This document shows positions 41,300-53,259 of a DNA stretch of 64,000 nt, piece after piece (position 1 is the first letter of the stretch; each line of letters opens with the position of its first letter). This DNA is from Silene latifolia. Its lineage: Eukaryota; Streptophyta; Magnoliopsida; Caryophyllales; Caryophyllaceae. The translations under genes were made by a program, and so were the position numbers. Location: contig NC_133537.1 of NCBI RefSeq assembly GCF_048544455.1, positions 152,126,058 through 152,190,057 of the forward strand. Reading direction: 5' to 3'. The notes beneath the pieces are model-generated. The model was given only the letters and a program-made list of their open reading frames with translations, made no database searches and was not told the DNA's origin.

Positions 41300-44200
41300 T
41301 TGGTTGTTTGCATGCAAATCGGTTAAAAGTTTTTCCGAGTTATAAAGAATAACATATAAAACTTGTAAATTTGTGTTATTATGATATATCACGAAATTAA
41401 TCCTTGCATATTAAAATTTCTGATCCTAAAATGTTTTTAGGATATTTTGGTTAATTTACGGATTTTTATTGTTCATATTATACAATATTGGCATTAAAAT
41501 GTGATTTTTATGATAAAAATGTCATTTTTGGACGAAAATTAGCTAAACTTCGAATTTTCCAGTGGTTTTTGGATATGTTTTCACATATATTATTTTTAGA
41601 TGATCTGGAAAGTTTCATAATTTTATGAGTTCTTATGCTCGAAATATGGATTTTTCATTATTAAAATCGGTTTTAAGTGAAAAATAGGTTAATATGAGAT
41701 AAATTTCGAATCTGATCATATAAATTTAGTATGTTGTCACATGAAATTTTACAAGATGTGTGTAAAATAATAGGCTATAGTGAAGTCTTTGTGCATGATT
41801 TATGGATTTTTGATGAAAAATAGCATAAATAGTGACATTATTAGTGAAAAATTAATAAAACATAATCTATGACTAATCAAAAACGTCACATGTTGCATTT
41901 TATTGTCTTTTTCAGATATAAAATTGAAAAGTTGATGAATATAATTTTTCTCATGTTTTTATGATTATTTTGTTAAAAAACCGATAAACCGCAACATTGT
42001 TTTTCCGGAAAAATTTCGAAATTTTTAACCTAAGTTTTTGAACATTATGAGTGTCATGGTAATTTTCCAGAATGTTCATGAGTTTAAATTTCAAATTTTG
42101 AATTTATTTGAAATTTTTGTGATTTATTTGAAGTTTATAGCATTTTATTGTAATTTTGAGTCCTTTTATGAACAATATTAAGAAATATGAGTTAATTATG
42201 GTCAAATAATTAGTTAAGACTAAATTTTGAGTCCTAAGAGGTTAGGGTAATTAACTTATGCATAAATATGAATTTATGTAATTTTTGTGATTATAAAATG
42301 TTGAAATCACGCAAATCCGTAAAAACCGAGTAATATACGATATTGGCTAATTAAAGGCGATTTAGCATAAAATTGGGCATGTTCATACATATTATAATGC
42401 TGCATTTTTTTTATGATTGTCATAATTTTATTTATGTAATTTTGAATTATGTAATTTTTACTTAGTATGGCCTTAGTTTTTAATTGGTATTACCCGAAAT
42501 GTATGGGAATATCGATTCGGTTGTAATTTTATTGTGATCTCGTATCACCGTATTGTAATTTAATAGATTTATTTTATTATAGTTACAAATGTATAATAGG
42601 AAATTATGTAATTTATTATGTAATTTTATTCATTTCGGAGTTCCCAAAGACGGATTTCTTCAAGATGGCGATACATAAAGACGGTGTTACCTCGAGATGC
42701 GTGCCACAACCGAAGTTTAAGGGACCAATGGAGTTGGTTTCCGAATATGTAATAGTTAATTAGATTTTCTATTTTAGGAAGGCCATACTAGGATTTATTT
42801 TTATGCTTTGCATTTTATTTATATGTTGCATGCATCGCTAAATCGCCATAACTAAAACATGCATCTTCTTTTAATCGAGTATATCGACCGTGTCAATTAT
42901 AATTATCGTAGTTCACTGCTTTAGTTCACTTAAAACGTGATAGATAATAAATTGACATGACCTCTCGCTAAAACAATTAATTGAGACTTAGCCTTACCAA
43001 ATAGTAGAAACCATGAAAACCTATTTCGCGAGGGAGTGCACTCGGCCCTACCGGGGTACAAACCTTGTTACGTAGGGGAAGTGGGTGATAAATGTCTATC
43101 CACCGAATTCATGTTGATAAGGGATGAATCGGCCCTACCGTGCCCAAGTTGATGTGGATTTGGATTCATGGACACATTTATTCGAAATTTGGATTGAACT
43201 CAACGGAAGTATTCGTGACCGTAGTCGCATGTGTTCCGGGCTAAAGATAAATGTTAATGTAATTTTATCGACCAAGAGTTCTAAAAGTATAATCGATTAA
43301 AGAGTTAATCCACCGAGTTATATTGATAAGGGATGAATCGGCCCTACCGTGCCCAAGTTAATATGAATTTGGATCTTGGAATCATTTATAATAGTTGGGT
43401 AGAGGTTACTATATAAATGCTTTACTTGTTAAATTATTTACAAGTATTAATAAAACGATAAATGTTAAGTTTTCCACTATTCCGTTATCATATTGTTCTA
43501 TTTCTTTACCACAATTCATATACGATATCATTTCGATTCAAAACTCCATTAAAACATCGTATCTAAAGACAAAATTTGAATTTTCTTCTAAAGACCTCGA
43601 ATGAACCATTGCTAAGGATCTCTTGTAAAGAGTATAGATTAAAGTTATTCATTATCAAACAGGTTTTTGATTCTTGACTAACACTTCTACTTACAATGGA
43701 TTATGTTTCATATACTTAATTGAATTAAGTACCTTGAAGCGATAAATTGTTTTGGTAATTAGTTTTGTCAGAATTCGTAATTGACCAAAATAACGCAACC
43801 ACTTCAATGAAAGTTTTAAGACTAAAACGAACAAATGAAGAGTAATCTTCATGAATTCAATTTTGCTTCTCAAAGCAAAGACTCATTGAAATGAGTGGGA
43901 GCATTCTCTTAAACCGTTAAGATGAGGACGAGGTTCAAGAAGTAAAGATAATAATGGAATTGATACAAGGTAATGTTAAAAGTAAAGTTGTTGAGAATAG
44001 CTATACTAAACCTATCAATCCCGACTGATAAAGTTTCCACTGTCTTAAATATTGGACACTAGAAAGGAAACTACCCCAAATTATTGAAGAATCAACAAGT
44101 TAGTTGTGGGACATCTAATGGGACCTTCTTCTTTAAATGTTTATTTGATTAAACACAAATTTTGCTAGTACCACTTCGTCAATATTAGAAACCAGTGGAG

Positions 44201-47200
44201 GTTTTCATCATTGTATTCGACACATAAGATGATTAGAATATGACGACTAGCAACTATAATGTCGAGAGATAGAGTAATTGTGTACTCAATCTAGTTTTTG
44301 GATTTAAAGTTGTACTTAATTGTGACTATTAAGTGCATAAACTCTAAATAAGAATATAAACTTGTTAAAATACAAAAGAGGTTTTCACTTTTGTGACCCT
44401 ATACAACACGATTTGATGTATGGCTAGCCCATTATCAAGATGATTATATTTTAAACCAAACTAGAACAATATATCATGTAGATGATGTAAGATTCAAATT
44501 GGTAACCCAAGATTAAGCCTTAAATTCTGGAATGATTAACGCAAAGAGTTATCGAGTACTCTTGAAACCATTAGATTGTTAATGGTATATGCGTATCTTG
44601 TATTCAAAGCAAGATGTCTCGTGCCTTTTTGGTTGAAAAGGAGATCGAGGTTATAAATCATTGATCCATAATAGGTTGATCATTTTCTTTTACCAACGAT
44701 TTAAGTTGACGCTAATATTTACACTTAATAAGGTAAATGGAGAAATCCTTGAAGAATTTCAAAGAGTTCAAGGAATCACGATTTAGTCGTGATGGGATTA
44801 TCAAAGTGAAGACTTTGATATAAGCCAAAAGAAATGTGATATAGTATCACAAGTTAATCTCTCTTAGCACGCATTATGGGATAATGTGTGGTTGGATAAG
44901 AAATCAAACGCTATTCGATATGGTTTGGACTTCGATCAAGTTACTTTAAGTTACTTGATCCTTTTGGGGATTTTATCATTTTGTCTAGATTATTTTTCCA
45001 CTAAATATAAAACGATTCATATGAGATATGAAATGGTAGGGTACCATGTTTGTAAGTTTTCACAAGAAACAAATGCTCATTTTTTCCTTTTCAATTATCA
45101 CGAGTACGACGGGTTTGCGGCTCGTAAAGATGTCTTTCTAAAATACAAGTTTATTTCTAGAAGACAGAGTGGGAGAAATTATTCAAGAGCCACAATGAAT
45201 GCCACAGAGAATGTTATGTCGCAAGAAACTGGTCTTTCTTGGCTACATGAGACGTTTTGTGTAAGACATTGTTTCTTCAAAACCTAGGAGGTTAAATTCG
45301 TCACTTGTTAAAAATGATGAATTCATGCTACTTTTTAACAAAGTAAAGAGTTTATAACTTACAAAAGAAATTGTTTGATTCAAGTTGATTACTTCTAGAA
45401 AGTAATGAACATATGACTTACATAAGAGTGTTTAAGTCACAACTCAATACAAGGCTTAGAGCCATGAAAATCCGAAATTAAAAGACTTGATTAGTGACAA
45501 AGGGTTTTGCACTAATAAAGAGATATTTCAAAGCAAGATTGGTTGCAAAGGGTTTTGCACTAATTGAAATGCTTAAGTCTATTTGGATCTTCTTAGAGAT
45601 TGTGTTTCATTATGAGGATATGCATACAGCAAGTGAATCTAAAACCCACTTCTTCAAAAGAAGGAATGTATTCAATACATGTCATGAGTTTTATAGATTC
45701 TTACAATCCTAAGATAATGTGAAACTTAAGAAAGGATCTTAAGTAGGACATCAATGAGTTGGAATCAACATTTTGATCATGTGATAAAACATTTCTCGAT
45801 AAGTCGAGAAGTTGTGTTTATACATGGAGTTTAGTGGGAGTTACGGTAATTTTAATTAGTCTTATATGTGGATGGCATATTGATCATTGCGAATGATGTA
45901 AGACTTTTGGAGTATTATAATACATCTTGAATATCCGGATTTATGAAGATAAATCCACATGATAGTAGCGTCGATTGATTTCATTTGCTTCCGCTGCCGA
46001 ATCAATTAAAAAGAAATGATGTATAACACTTCATATGCTTTGAGTATGATGAATTGTTTTCAGAATCGAATTTAAGTAATCTTTACCAAGTAAGCCATAA
46101 AGATTACCCTTAAGTGCTTGCAGAAGCATTAAGGCTATGATGCAAAGTGTTTATGATGCAATTTTGTGTAAGGGTGTTACACAAGTGACAATTGACAATT
46201 GAGATTGCGCATGGTTTGCGACAAAACCATAATTAAAACACATTAGGATGGTTAAGATACCATTGTGGCAATGTTAATTAAGAAGTAGATTTTCTAGAAT
46301 CGTTCTAGGCAATAAAGAACAATGAGAGATATTTATAACGGAAATTGAGTGCACTTGCAATCATGAGATGTGCAAGAAGGATGAGTCCCGCACACTGTGA
46401 AAACAGTGGGAGCTATTCTTAGGCTAGAGGGCCTATGTCTTGATTGGATCTCGACAAGTACTCAGAAAGTTTTGTAATGCAAATGTATACATTACAAAAG
46501 AAAACGAGTATGTAGTAAGGTTGAGTAAGGTACAAGAAATTGATAAAACCTACTAACCAAAGCCTTCTCAAAGGCTAAACATGATGAGTCATGTCATTTC
46601 AATTGAATTGAAATGAACAACTACGTACAAGATCAAATTAGATTATAGAACATGAAATAGTAATCAGGCATTGACTATTTATATGTGATAATCGCATTTG
46701 TCGTTCGAGTTTTACTTTAAAACTCTTTTATTATACTTTGTTACATCCAAACGGGTTGTAGAGACAACGTTGAACCCCGTTAAAGTGAACCCGGATAACA
46801 TAGTATTAGCCCATAGTCGCTTGTATAAGGTGACGTCTCGAAGTGACTAGAGTGTGATGCGATTGATGGCAAGTTCAAGTGCCATAGAGTCATGTGAGAT
46901 GACTAGTCGATCACATAGGCAGACTGTTAGGAGCACTTTGTCGGGCCTTATGACCGCTTATAGAGTTCTGGCAATTTATATAGCCTGGTCGCGGCGAGAG
47001 CTGCTATAGTATTCTAATGAGTCGATTCTTTTGGCTAAAGACTGTTCGCCTAAGATGGCACAGTTTCAGATTAACTTTGATTTGTGTTACTATGACCTTC
47101 GTAAATGGGGTCAAATGGGCATATTTTGGGTTATGATGGCTGTGGCTAGTCGAAGGGAATAAGTGCGATAGGAATTGTCCACCCCCTTGTCAGGGTTAAA

Positions 47201-47417
47201 ACAATATCTCAGGGCCACTCGAGGAGTAATGAATCGGAAATACGTGGCCACGCTCGGAAGGTATCTATGATAGATAAATCCGGTCAATCAGTTATTCTCC
47301 AGATCGAGGAAACCACTCTCGATATGATCACTTGCAAGTACGACCCGAAAGACACCTTGCATTGAGTGGGAGATAGTAATAGGATAAGAGAATTGGTGAC
47401 GCACACTTGTCGAGGAC
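41300..47417 (+). pseudogene. Copia interior: decayed, with reverse-transcriptase remnant
   Basis: No ORF over 133 codons. RT remains are seen near 45520-45610 (FKARLVAKGF, then LKSIWIFLEI, matching the start of Copia RT) and near 45864-45912 (LYVDGILIIAND, where the catalytic motif should be YVDD). A direct repeat (GATAAGGGATGAATCGGCCC, TACCGTGCCCAAGTT) occurs at about 43117-43156 and 43325-43364. AT-rich sequence at 41300-43000 has no recognisable gag. Possible spliced or structured functions were not seen. Confidence 0.75.
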
Positions 47418-47428
47418 AAGTGGGAGAT

Positions 47429-48698
47429 TGTTGGGAAATGTGTCCTCAACAATAGTGCGATCACATGATTTAAATATCATTATTAAATCTCATTTTAAGA
47501 ATACATGTGGGATGTAATATTTTACAGTCAACTGGTCCACACATATCGGTAATGATTGATTGACTAGAGTTTGACATTATTACGCCGATGCGGACGGTGG
47601 TGATCAGTTGATCCCCTTAGGTCATACCTATAGGGAAATACTCTTAATTGATTATTTAATTAATCGTATACCGATACGAGTTAATTAAATTGCTTAAAAT
47701 TGACGGATGATTTTGTGAGTATAATTTACGTATCTTATTGTAAATATGATTAAATGAGACACGGTCTAAGTAATTGAATTATTTTATTACTTAGATGAAA
47801 TTATTGTTTACAGAAACAATTGAAACGGAATGAATAAATTATAATAAATACAGAATGTTGTAGTTTATAATTCGGGAACACTTTTGGCACAAGTAATTAT
47901 GAATTACTAGTCGATTTTGTAAATGACATATTTTATGAGTATGTTGATTTTTAATATGATAAAAATACATTGCATTGTTACATGTCATGTAACATGTAAC
48001 ACATAACAAAATTGACAAATGACAAAGTTAATATGGACTACCATTTTATATGGTAACCGAAAATTAGAAGGGCATTAAGGGTTTGTATTGTTTAAATTTA
48101 TTTTATTCAAAACACAATGATAACCCTAGAGTTGCATGCCTAGCCTCTTGTGAAGAGCAAAAATGAAATGCATTGGGCATACTACCCAATGCATTTTTTT
48201 ACCATCCCACAAGAAAAGAGAGAAGTGCTTTTCTCTTACATAACATTATTCATTCTTTTCACCATATAATTTTCTAGTGTAAGAAAATGTATAATCTCTA
48301 CAATATGTGATTTTTCTAGAGAAATAAAATCTCACAAATACTCCCTCTTGACCGAGATTTTCAAGAGTAAAAATACAATTTATTTTGTGTCAATTTTATA
48401 GTAAACCCAATATTATTACTAGATCTAAATAATATTGGTTATTATGAGTTTCCTTGGGTATATGCTTTTGGGAGATGTTCTAATTTGAACCTTGTTCATC
48501 CAATATTTGGAAGCTCAAGAACAAGTGAGTAGGTGAACTCACTTGTGCCCATAAATCCGAAAATCACAATGTAAGATGATGGTTTCTTCTTTATATTGTT
48601 TATTAGTTTGCATGCATAAGATCCACCATTTAATTTTATGACAAATTAAAATAAAACATATATGAATATGTTGAGTATATAGATCTACTTTTCCTTCA
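47429..48698 (+). mobile_element. Copia 3' LTR
   Basis: Follows the polypurine tract and ends TTCA before TSD TGATT. Differs from the 5' LTR at a handful of sites, for example near 47560-47600 and 48197-48205. Confidence 0.95.
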
Positions 48699-48703
48699 TG
48701 ATT

Positions 48704-49776
48704 CATCAATATTGAGTCTCTGAAATTCATTCATTGATATATTTTCATCTGTTTATTATCATTGTCATCATTAGTTCGTCATTAATAACCTAATTAATTT
48801 GTTAGTTTGTTAATTTGTATCATTAATCCCGTAATTAACCTTTTTATTAATTTGTCCTGATTAATTTGAGTCCGTCTTTAATCGTTTTTATGACTAATTT
48901 GCATATAAATAATATATTAATCACTTCTATCCGAGTCAAATGTCCATAATCGATCCTTAAATCACCAATGAATATTAACAATTTGCAATTCCGGCTTCAC
49001 GGACGGCCCGAACTCAACTCAGAACAGACGTTAGCGTTTGCTGCGCCTCTTCCAAAGGACGCAGTTCTGTTGCGCTTGTTCCGGGTTGAGTTCTGTCTCT
49101 GAACTCCCGTTTCTGCTTTGACCTAGTTTATTAATTACGTATTAATTAACTATTATTCGTATTATCACTAATAATCTGTTCGTTAATTTGTTTATTCTTT
49201 CTTTTCTCAAATCGTCCGTTTTAAATGTATTTTCGACATAGATCAATTAACCTATTGTAATTATTGTAATTTTCTTTATTGTATTTCTTTATTCTTTATT
49301 ATTGTTTATATGCTCTCACATGCAATCAATCTAAATTTCTACTTCGACCCAAATGCATGTTAAATTACGTGTTTACCGACATAGTTTAATTCACATGCTA
49401 GGATTAATCTAATGGATGTTGTATTGCATGCATATAACCTTCAGCATATAAAGTATAGACGATTTTCCCTAATCATTAGTAGAGGCCGCTATCGAGGCGG
49501 GCGGGATTAGGTGTTCGATCAAAAGAGCTTCCTAATACGTACCCTCACCCCTTACTCTAGATCTCTATGAACATCCGTATTCATTGGCATCCACGAGAGT
49601 CATTCTAGACATAGAATGCTAAGGGTAACGAGTTCTTGGTGTTCATGTCACTACTTTGTGTCTTGACATGACACGAGGTATTCGAACGGTTTCCAATTTT
49701 CCACAATAAATTGGTGGCGACTCCACAAATGCAGACGCTTGTTCCCAAGCGCCCCCGTGGGCCCCCTATGTCCACA
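48704..49776 (+). mobile_element. Element 2 right LTR, right portion
   Basis: Continuation of the LTR after the Copia insertion. Contains another GC module pair (49027-49087, 31-bp period), the GTAGAGGCCGC block, ACGAGAGTCATTCTA and TGGTGGCGACTCC, all shared with the element 1 LTR. It ends GTGGGCC...GTCCACA at 49776. No primer site follows, as expected for a 3' LTR. Confidence 0.8.
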
Positions 49777-50073
49777 ACCGCGGGGGAGTCGGTTGAATGC
49801 GTGCGTGCCACCACAAACACGAACTGAACTGCTGAAACCTTGCTCGCGAGAGAGGATCCCGATGAGAGCCGCTTCTTCTTTTCCATTTGGATGATACCTT
49901 CTTTCTGAAACATCTTAGTATTCTCCGAAATGGTTGATGAAAGCAAATTATACTCCTTAGGCAAAGGAGCGGGAAAGGGAACTTCTGCTACCCTTGAAGA
50001 GTCTTCATGGAAAGTTCCCGTCTGGATAGTTTTTGAGGTAAGGGGACGAACCCTCAAGAAAGACATTGATCCT
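49777..50073 (-). CDS. Possible exon of an unidentified host gene
   Basis: The minus strand has a strong acceptor (T10, CATTCAG) at about 50074. An open frame follows with MSFLRVRPLTSKTIQTGTFH, then VPFPAPLPKEYNLL and a basic segment MEKKKRLSSGS. A possible donor (CAAG then GTTTCAG) lies near 49841, so the element 2 LTR may sit in the next intron. I do not recognise the protein. It could equally be a chance ORF, since no neighbouring exons were found. Confidence 0.3.
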
Positions 50074-51546
50074 GAATGAAAAAAAAAACAGAGATCCTTT
50101 CCCAGGACTAAATTCTCATAATCCTGGGACCTTTGTTACTCTTGTGCTTGTGAATAATTAATTTCCAAATGCGTGGATTGATTTTGCTTTAATTCTTCAA
50201 AGTCGTCTCACTGGATTTTATCTCTTTTTTCTTGTTTAATACAAATACTAGTTAGACCCCGTGCATTATATGCACGATACTTAAAGTTTAATATTTTTTT
50301 ATAAAAATACTTATATAATATCGGTACCTTATAGTTGTTTACATTTCTCATCATTGTATTTTACTTTGATAAATAAAAGCTATAACCGAAAATTAGTTAA
50401 GAAAATTGAGTAATGAGTTAAAATGTATTTTAATGAAAATAATTTTATAGATAAAGCTAATGAGTTTCAATTTTATTTTATTTTCAATTTTTTTTGTCAC
50501 AAAAGTAATAACAACGATTTCTAGTTTTGATTTTATACGGAATATGGGTTAACTCATCATCTAATAATAGCATCAGTAAAAGATTTAGCAATTTATAGTT
50601 TTATATCAATTTTATTTATTTAATTAAAATATTATAGCTTAGAGTTTAGTGAAAATGATATAATTTGATGAAAAGATTAATTTTAATGAAAAGATAATAG
50701 ATGAATTAAATTGTAATTATTTCCTTATTTAGTGAATGGACATAATTATCATTAGTTTCCTTTTTTGAGAATACGCATTTTGGCGGGAAAATGATAGAGA
50801 TCACCTATTCATTTAGTAAATATGCAATTATTATTATACTAGTTTAGATCCCACGCAATGAATGCGCGGTATTTATAGAGTTTTTATTTTTGTATTACTT
50901 AATCTTGCTAAATTAACACCTCATTAATTTTTCATATTTCACGTCATTTTACTTGATTTTTCATATTTCACGTCTTTTTGGCAATGATTTTATATATTTA
51001 GATTAGTGAAAGATATATTTCGAGATTTGTAATATATGAACCCAAATTTTTTGACAATGATCGAGGATTTTTTACTTCGAGATTTGTAATATATGAACCC
51101 AATTTTTTGGCAATGATCGATGATTTTTTACTTGTAGCAATATAGCAATGGATTGACGGTATATATATTTTTTTTCGGCAATGATTGAGGATTTTATACT
51201 TATTTTTTGGCAATTAATTTTACGTTATTTTTGGGCAAATCATTGATATGATCTATATTTAGCACATAGTAGAATATGACGTTATACATATTTTTGGAAA
51301 TCTTTTTTTTACATTAGACTTAGCCCATAGTTGAATGCAAAAATTAAAAGCCCAATTATAAGATAATATTTTAGGCGGGAAAAAAACGTAGATTGACCTA
51401 TTTATTTAGTAAATAGGGGATGTGTAGCAAGTAGTAAGTGGTGGAGCGAGCGGGGTTAACAGGGACACTCGCTCCCGCGAAATATGAAAAAATTCAAAGT
51501 TTTTAGTTAAATTTGCAAACTTTTTTCAAATTTATTTTATTAAATT
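50074..51546. other. AT-rich intergenic sequence with TE-terminus-like motifs
   Basis: No gene seen. Motifs of the form CCCGTGCATTATATGCACG (about 50257-50275) and CCCACGCAATGAATGCGCGG (about 50851-50870) are short inverted repeats that recur in this plant's repeats. A direct repeat with TTTTTTACTTCGAGATTTGTAATATATGAACCCAA lies near 51010-51110. Confidence 0.5.
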
Positions 51547-51727
51547 GGGTTTTTCTAACATATGTCCACTAGGCATAGGATAAGAAAACAAAAAATGAAA
51601 CAAATATATTTATTGTAAAGAAAAGTAAAAGTAATAGGATATTCCAATTTCCCATAAAAACATCAATTAATTCTTTCTATTTTTGTTTTCTTATCCTATG
51701 CCTAGTGGGCATAGATTAGAAAACCCG
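51547..51727. mobile_element. 181-bp MITE with TIRs of about 45 bp and a 9-bp TSD
   Basis: Left TIR GGGTTTTTCTAACATATGTC and onward; the right end reads as its reverse complement with few changes (...TTAGAAAACCC). Both arms carry TAGGCATAGGATAAGAAAAC. TSD TATTAAATT at 51538-51546 and 51728-51736. A 9-bp TSD suggests a Mutator-type MITE. Confidence 0.85.
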
Positions 51728-51839
51728 TATTAAATTACTGAAATTCTTTGCCCCTTGCCAACAGGAAATCCTGACTCCAAGTACTACATACAGTCGATAC
51801 AGACAGCTTACCAGTTACCACATTAAATTTTGTATTTAA

Positions 51840-52160
51840 TTTACAATAGGTCTTGGTATAGACGGGTGGGGAATGAAACAGATTTAAGTAATGACTCTAA
51901 TAAAATGGGTAGAGGACAAGACAAGGGACCCCCACGTGTCTTTCCACTTTTTAAAAGCGAAATGGGTATTTTGTGAGAGGAAATGGTATCCGTCTATACG
52001 TATAGACGGATAGTGTCCGTCTATAATGAGAATTTGTGTTTAATTTAATAGGGATTGTGAAAAGGCAAGTGTTTATTACATGCATCTACTAAGATTGCAA
52101 AAAGTTGATTACTTGGTATTAATCAGTTAATCACATTTGGAAGCAAAGCCCTGAGAATGA
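51840..52160. other. Non-coding stretch with a 22-bp perfect palindrome
   Basis: TCCGTCTATAC and its complement meet at 51989-52010. Related TATAGACGG/CCGTCTATA words at 51850-51860 and 52016-52025 suggest a decayed terminal-inverted-repeat element. Confidence 0.5.
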
Positions 52161-52215
52161 AGCAGTTAAGCAAAGCTCCCTTTTCTAAGGAGTATCAGTC
52201 ACTGATTTTGTTGAG
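52157..52215 (+). other. Possible 5' exon (low confidence)
   Basis: ATGAAGCAGTTAAGCAAAGC opens a short frame (MKQLSKAPFSKEYQSLILLR) that ends at a donor-like GAG-GTAACT at about 52215. It could be a 5' exon or UTR exon of the EDR2-like gene 7 kb downstream, or chance. Bases 52216-53260 have no gene; they are AT-rich. Confidence 0.2.
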
Positions 52216-53259
52216 GTAACTTTGATTTCCGTATTTAAATTAGTAGTTAAGAATCTTATTTATCCCTTAATTTATGTGCAAAAGTCACTACTACTTATGA
52301 TCATCATGTTTGGTATGAAAATTATAAAATGGACCACCAATATTTAATTTGCAGTATGTTTTATTTATTTTCTACTGTTTTTAAAATGTATTTCTGCTGG
52401 CAATGTCTTAATGAGATCATAAAGGCAGACAAGTTTGTTTATATACTTTTATTTGATTATCATTATCATGTACATTAGAAGTGCATTTTCTGAGCTTTAA
52501 GAGTGATTGGATAACAAAATCTCAACTGTAAGTTTTTTCCTGCATGTTTTTTATTTGATTATCATGTGTTATGGTTTTTAATTCTTTCTTGTATTGGCAT
52601 ATATATTTGGCTATTTGCATAATATGTGTGTGTGTATTGGGGACAATTATGTTAGTGACGATTTCTGTTAGCGGAGCCCAGATCATTTCGTGCACGCCTC
52701 TTCTACCAAACAATGCAAAGTCTTGGCAATTCTGAGTATTAGTGGATTAGTCTGTTGCATGTTTCTTCTGAGTTTAGAATCTGGAGAAATTTAATGTCTT
52801 GAATTGAATGCTACCTTCTTTACCTGGGTTTGAGTTCAAACACTTCCTTAATAATCCTGGTCTTCAGAAATGTACATATACTGATTCATCTGTAATGGCT
52901 CGGGGAATTAGAACGTCCGATTTATAGTTGGTCAAAAAAACTAGGTCACAATTTACCATTAGGTACACCAAGTTGCATCCAGATGAGCAAACCTTATCGT
53001 CTCCATTGTTGAATTATTGGCAATTTTTATAGTCGGGTCCCACTATCCTTAAGTAACTAGTATTGGTGCCCGACTTCGCCCGGGCTACCTCTACTTACCA
53101 TTAAACTAGTTTGAATGCCCGTGCGTTGCAACGGGGTAATTAACTTATTTATAATGAAAAAAAAAATGTTATAAGAGTTTAATGTTTACATTCTATGTCT
53201 AATGATTTGTTTACATATTATTAAAATATCTATTTCCAAAAAAATAAAAGATTAATATA

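Larger units (their letters stand above)
40018..48698 (+). mobile_element. Copia LTR retrotransposon, non-autonomous, TSD TGATT
   Basis: LTRs at 40018-41284 (1267 bp) and 47429-48698 (1270 bp) are about 99 percent alike by eye and start TGTTGGGAAATG. A primer site TGGTATCAGAGCC (initiator tRNA-Met) lies at 41287-41299 and a polypurine tract AAGTGGGAGAT at 47418-47428. The target-site duplication TGATT is at 40013-40017 and 48699-48703. The 6.1-kb interior has no intact gag or pol, only a decayed RT. Near-identical LTRs around a ruined interior point to recent mobilisation in trans. Confidence 0.95.
24026..49776 (+). mobile_element. Retand-like element 2, 5' part missing, with nested CRM-like and Copia insertions
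   Basis: Plus-strand element recognised by its right LTR (TGTAGATACC at 38709, end GTCCACA at 49776), a polypurine tract at 38698-38706, a 69-bp 3' UTR array, and an antisense PMD gene at 24139-27975, in the same relative order as element 1. gag-pol and the 5' LTR are absent: the element ends against a Tekay-type LTR at 24025. A CRM-like element is inserted in PMD exon 2 and a Copia element in the right LTR. Part of the element plus both insertions was duplicated in tandem (27201-30961 versus 36951-40732). Confidence 0.75.

Noticed and set aside
44886..45287. 133-codon ORF in the Copia interior as a gene
   Set aside because: No recognisable domain in an AT-rich decayed element; length is compatible with chance.
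49692..49706. Primer binding site after the element 2 LTR (TGGTGGCGACTCC)
   Set aside because: The same string occurs inside the element 1 LTR, 160 bp before the real primer site; here the LTR continues to GTCCACA at 49776 with no primer site after it.
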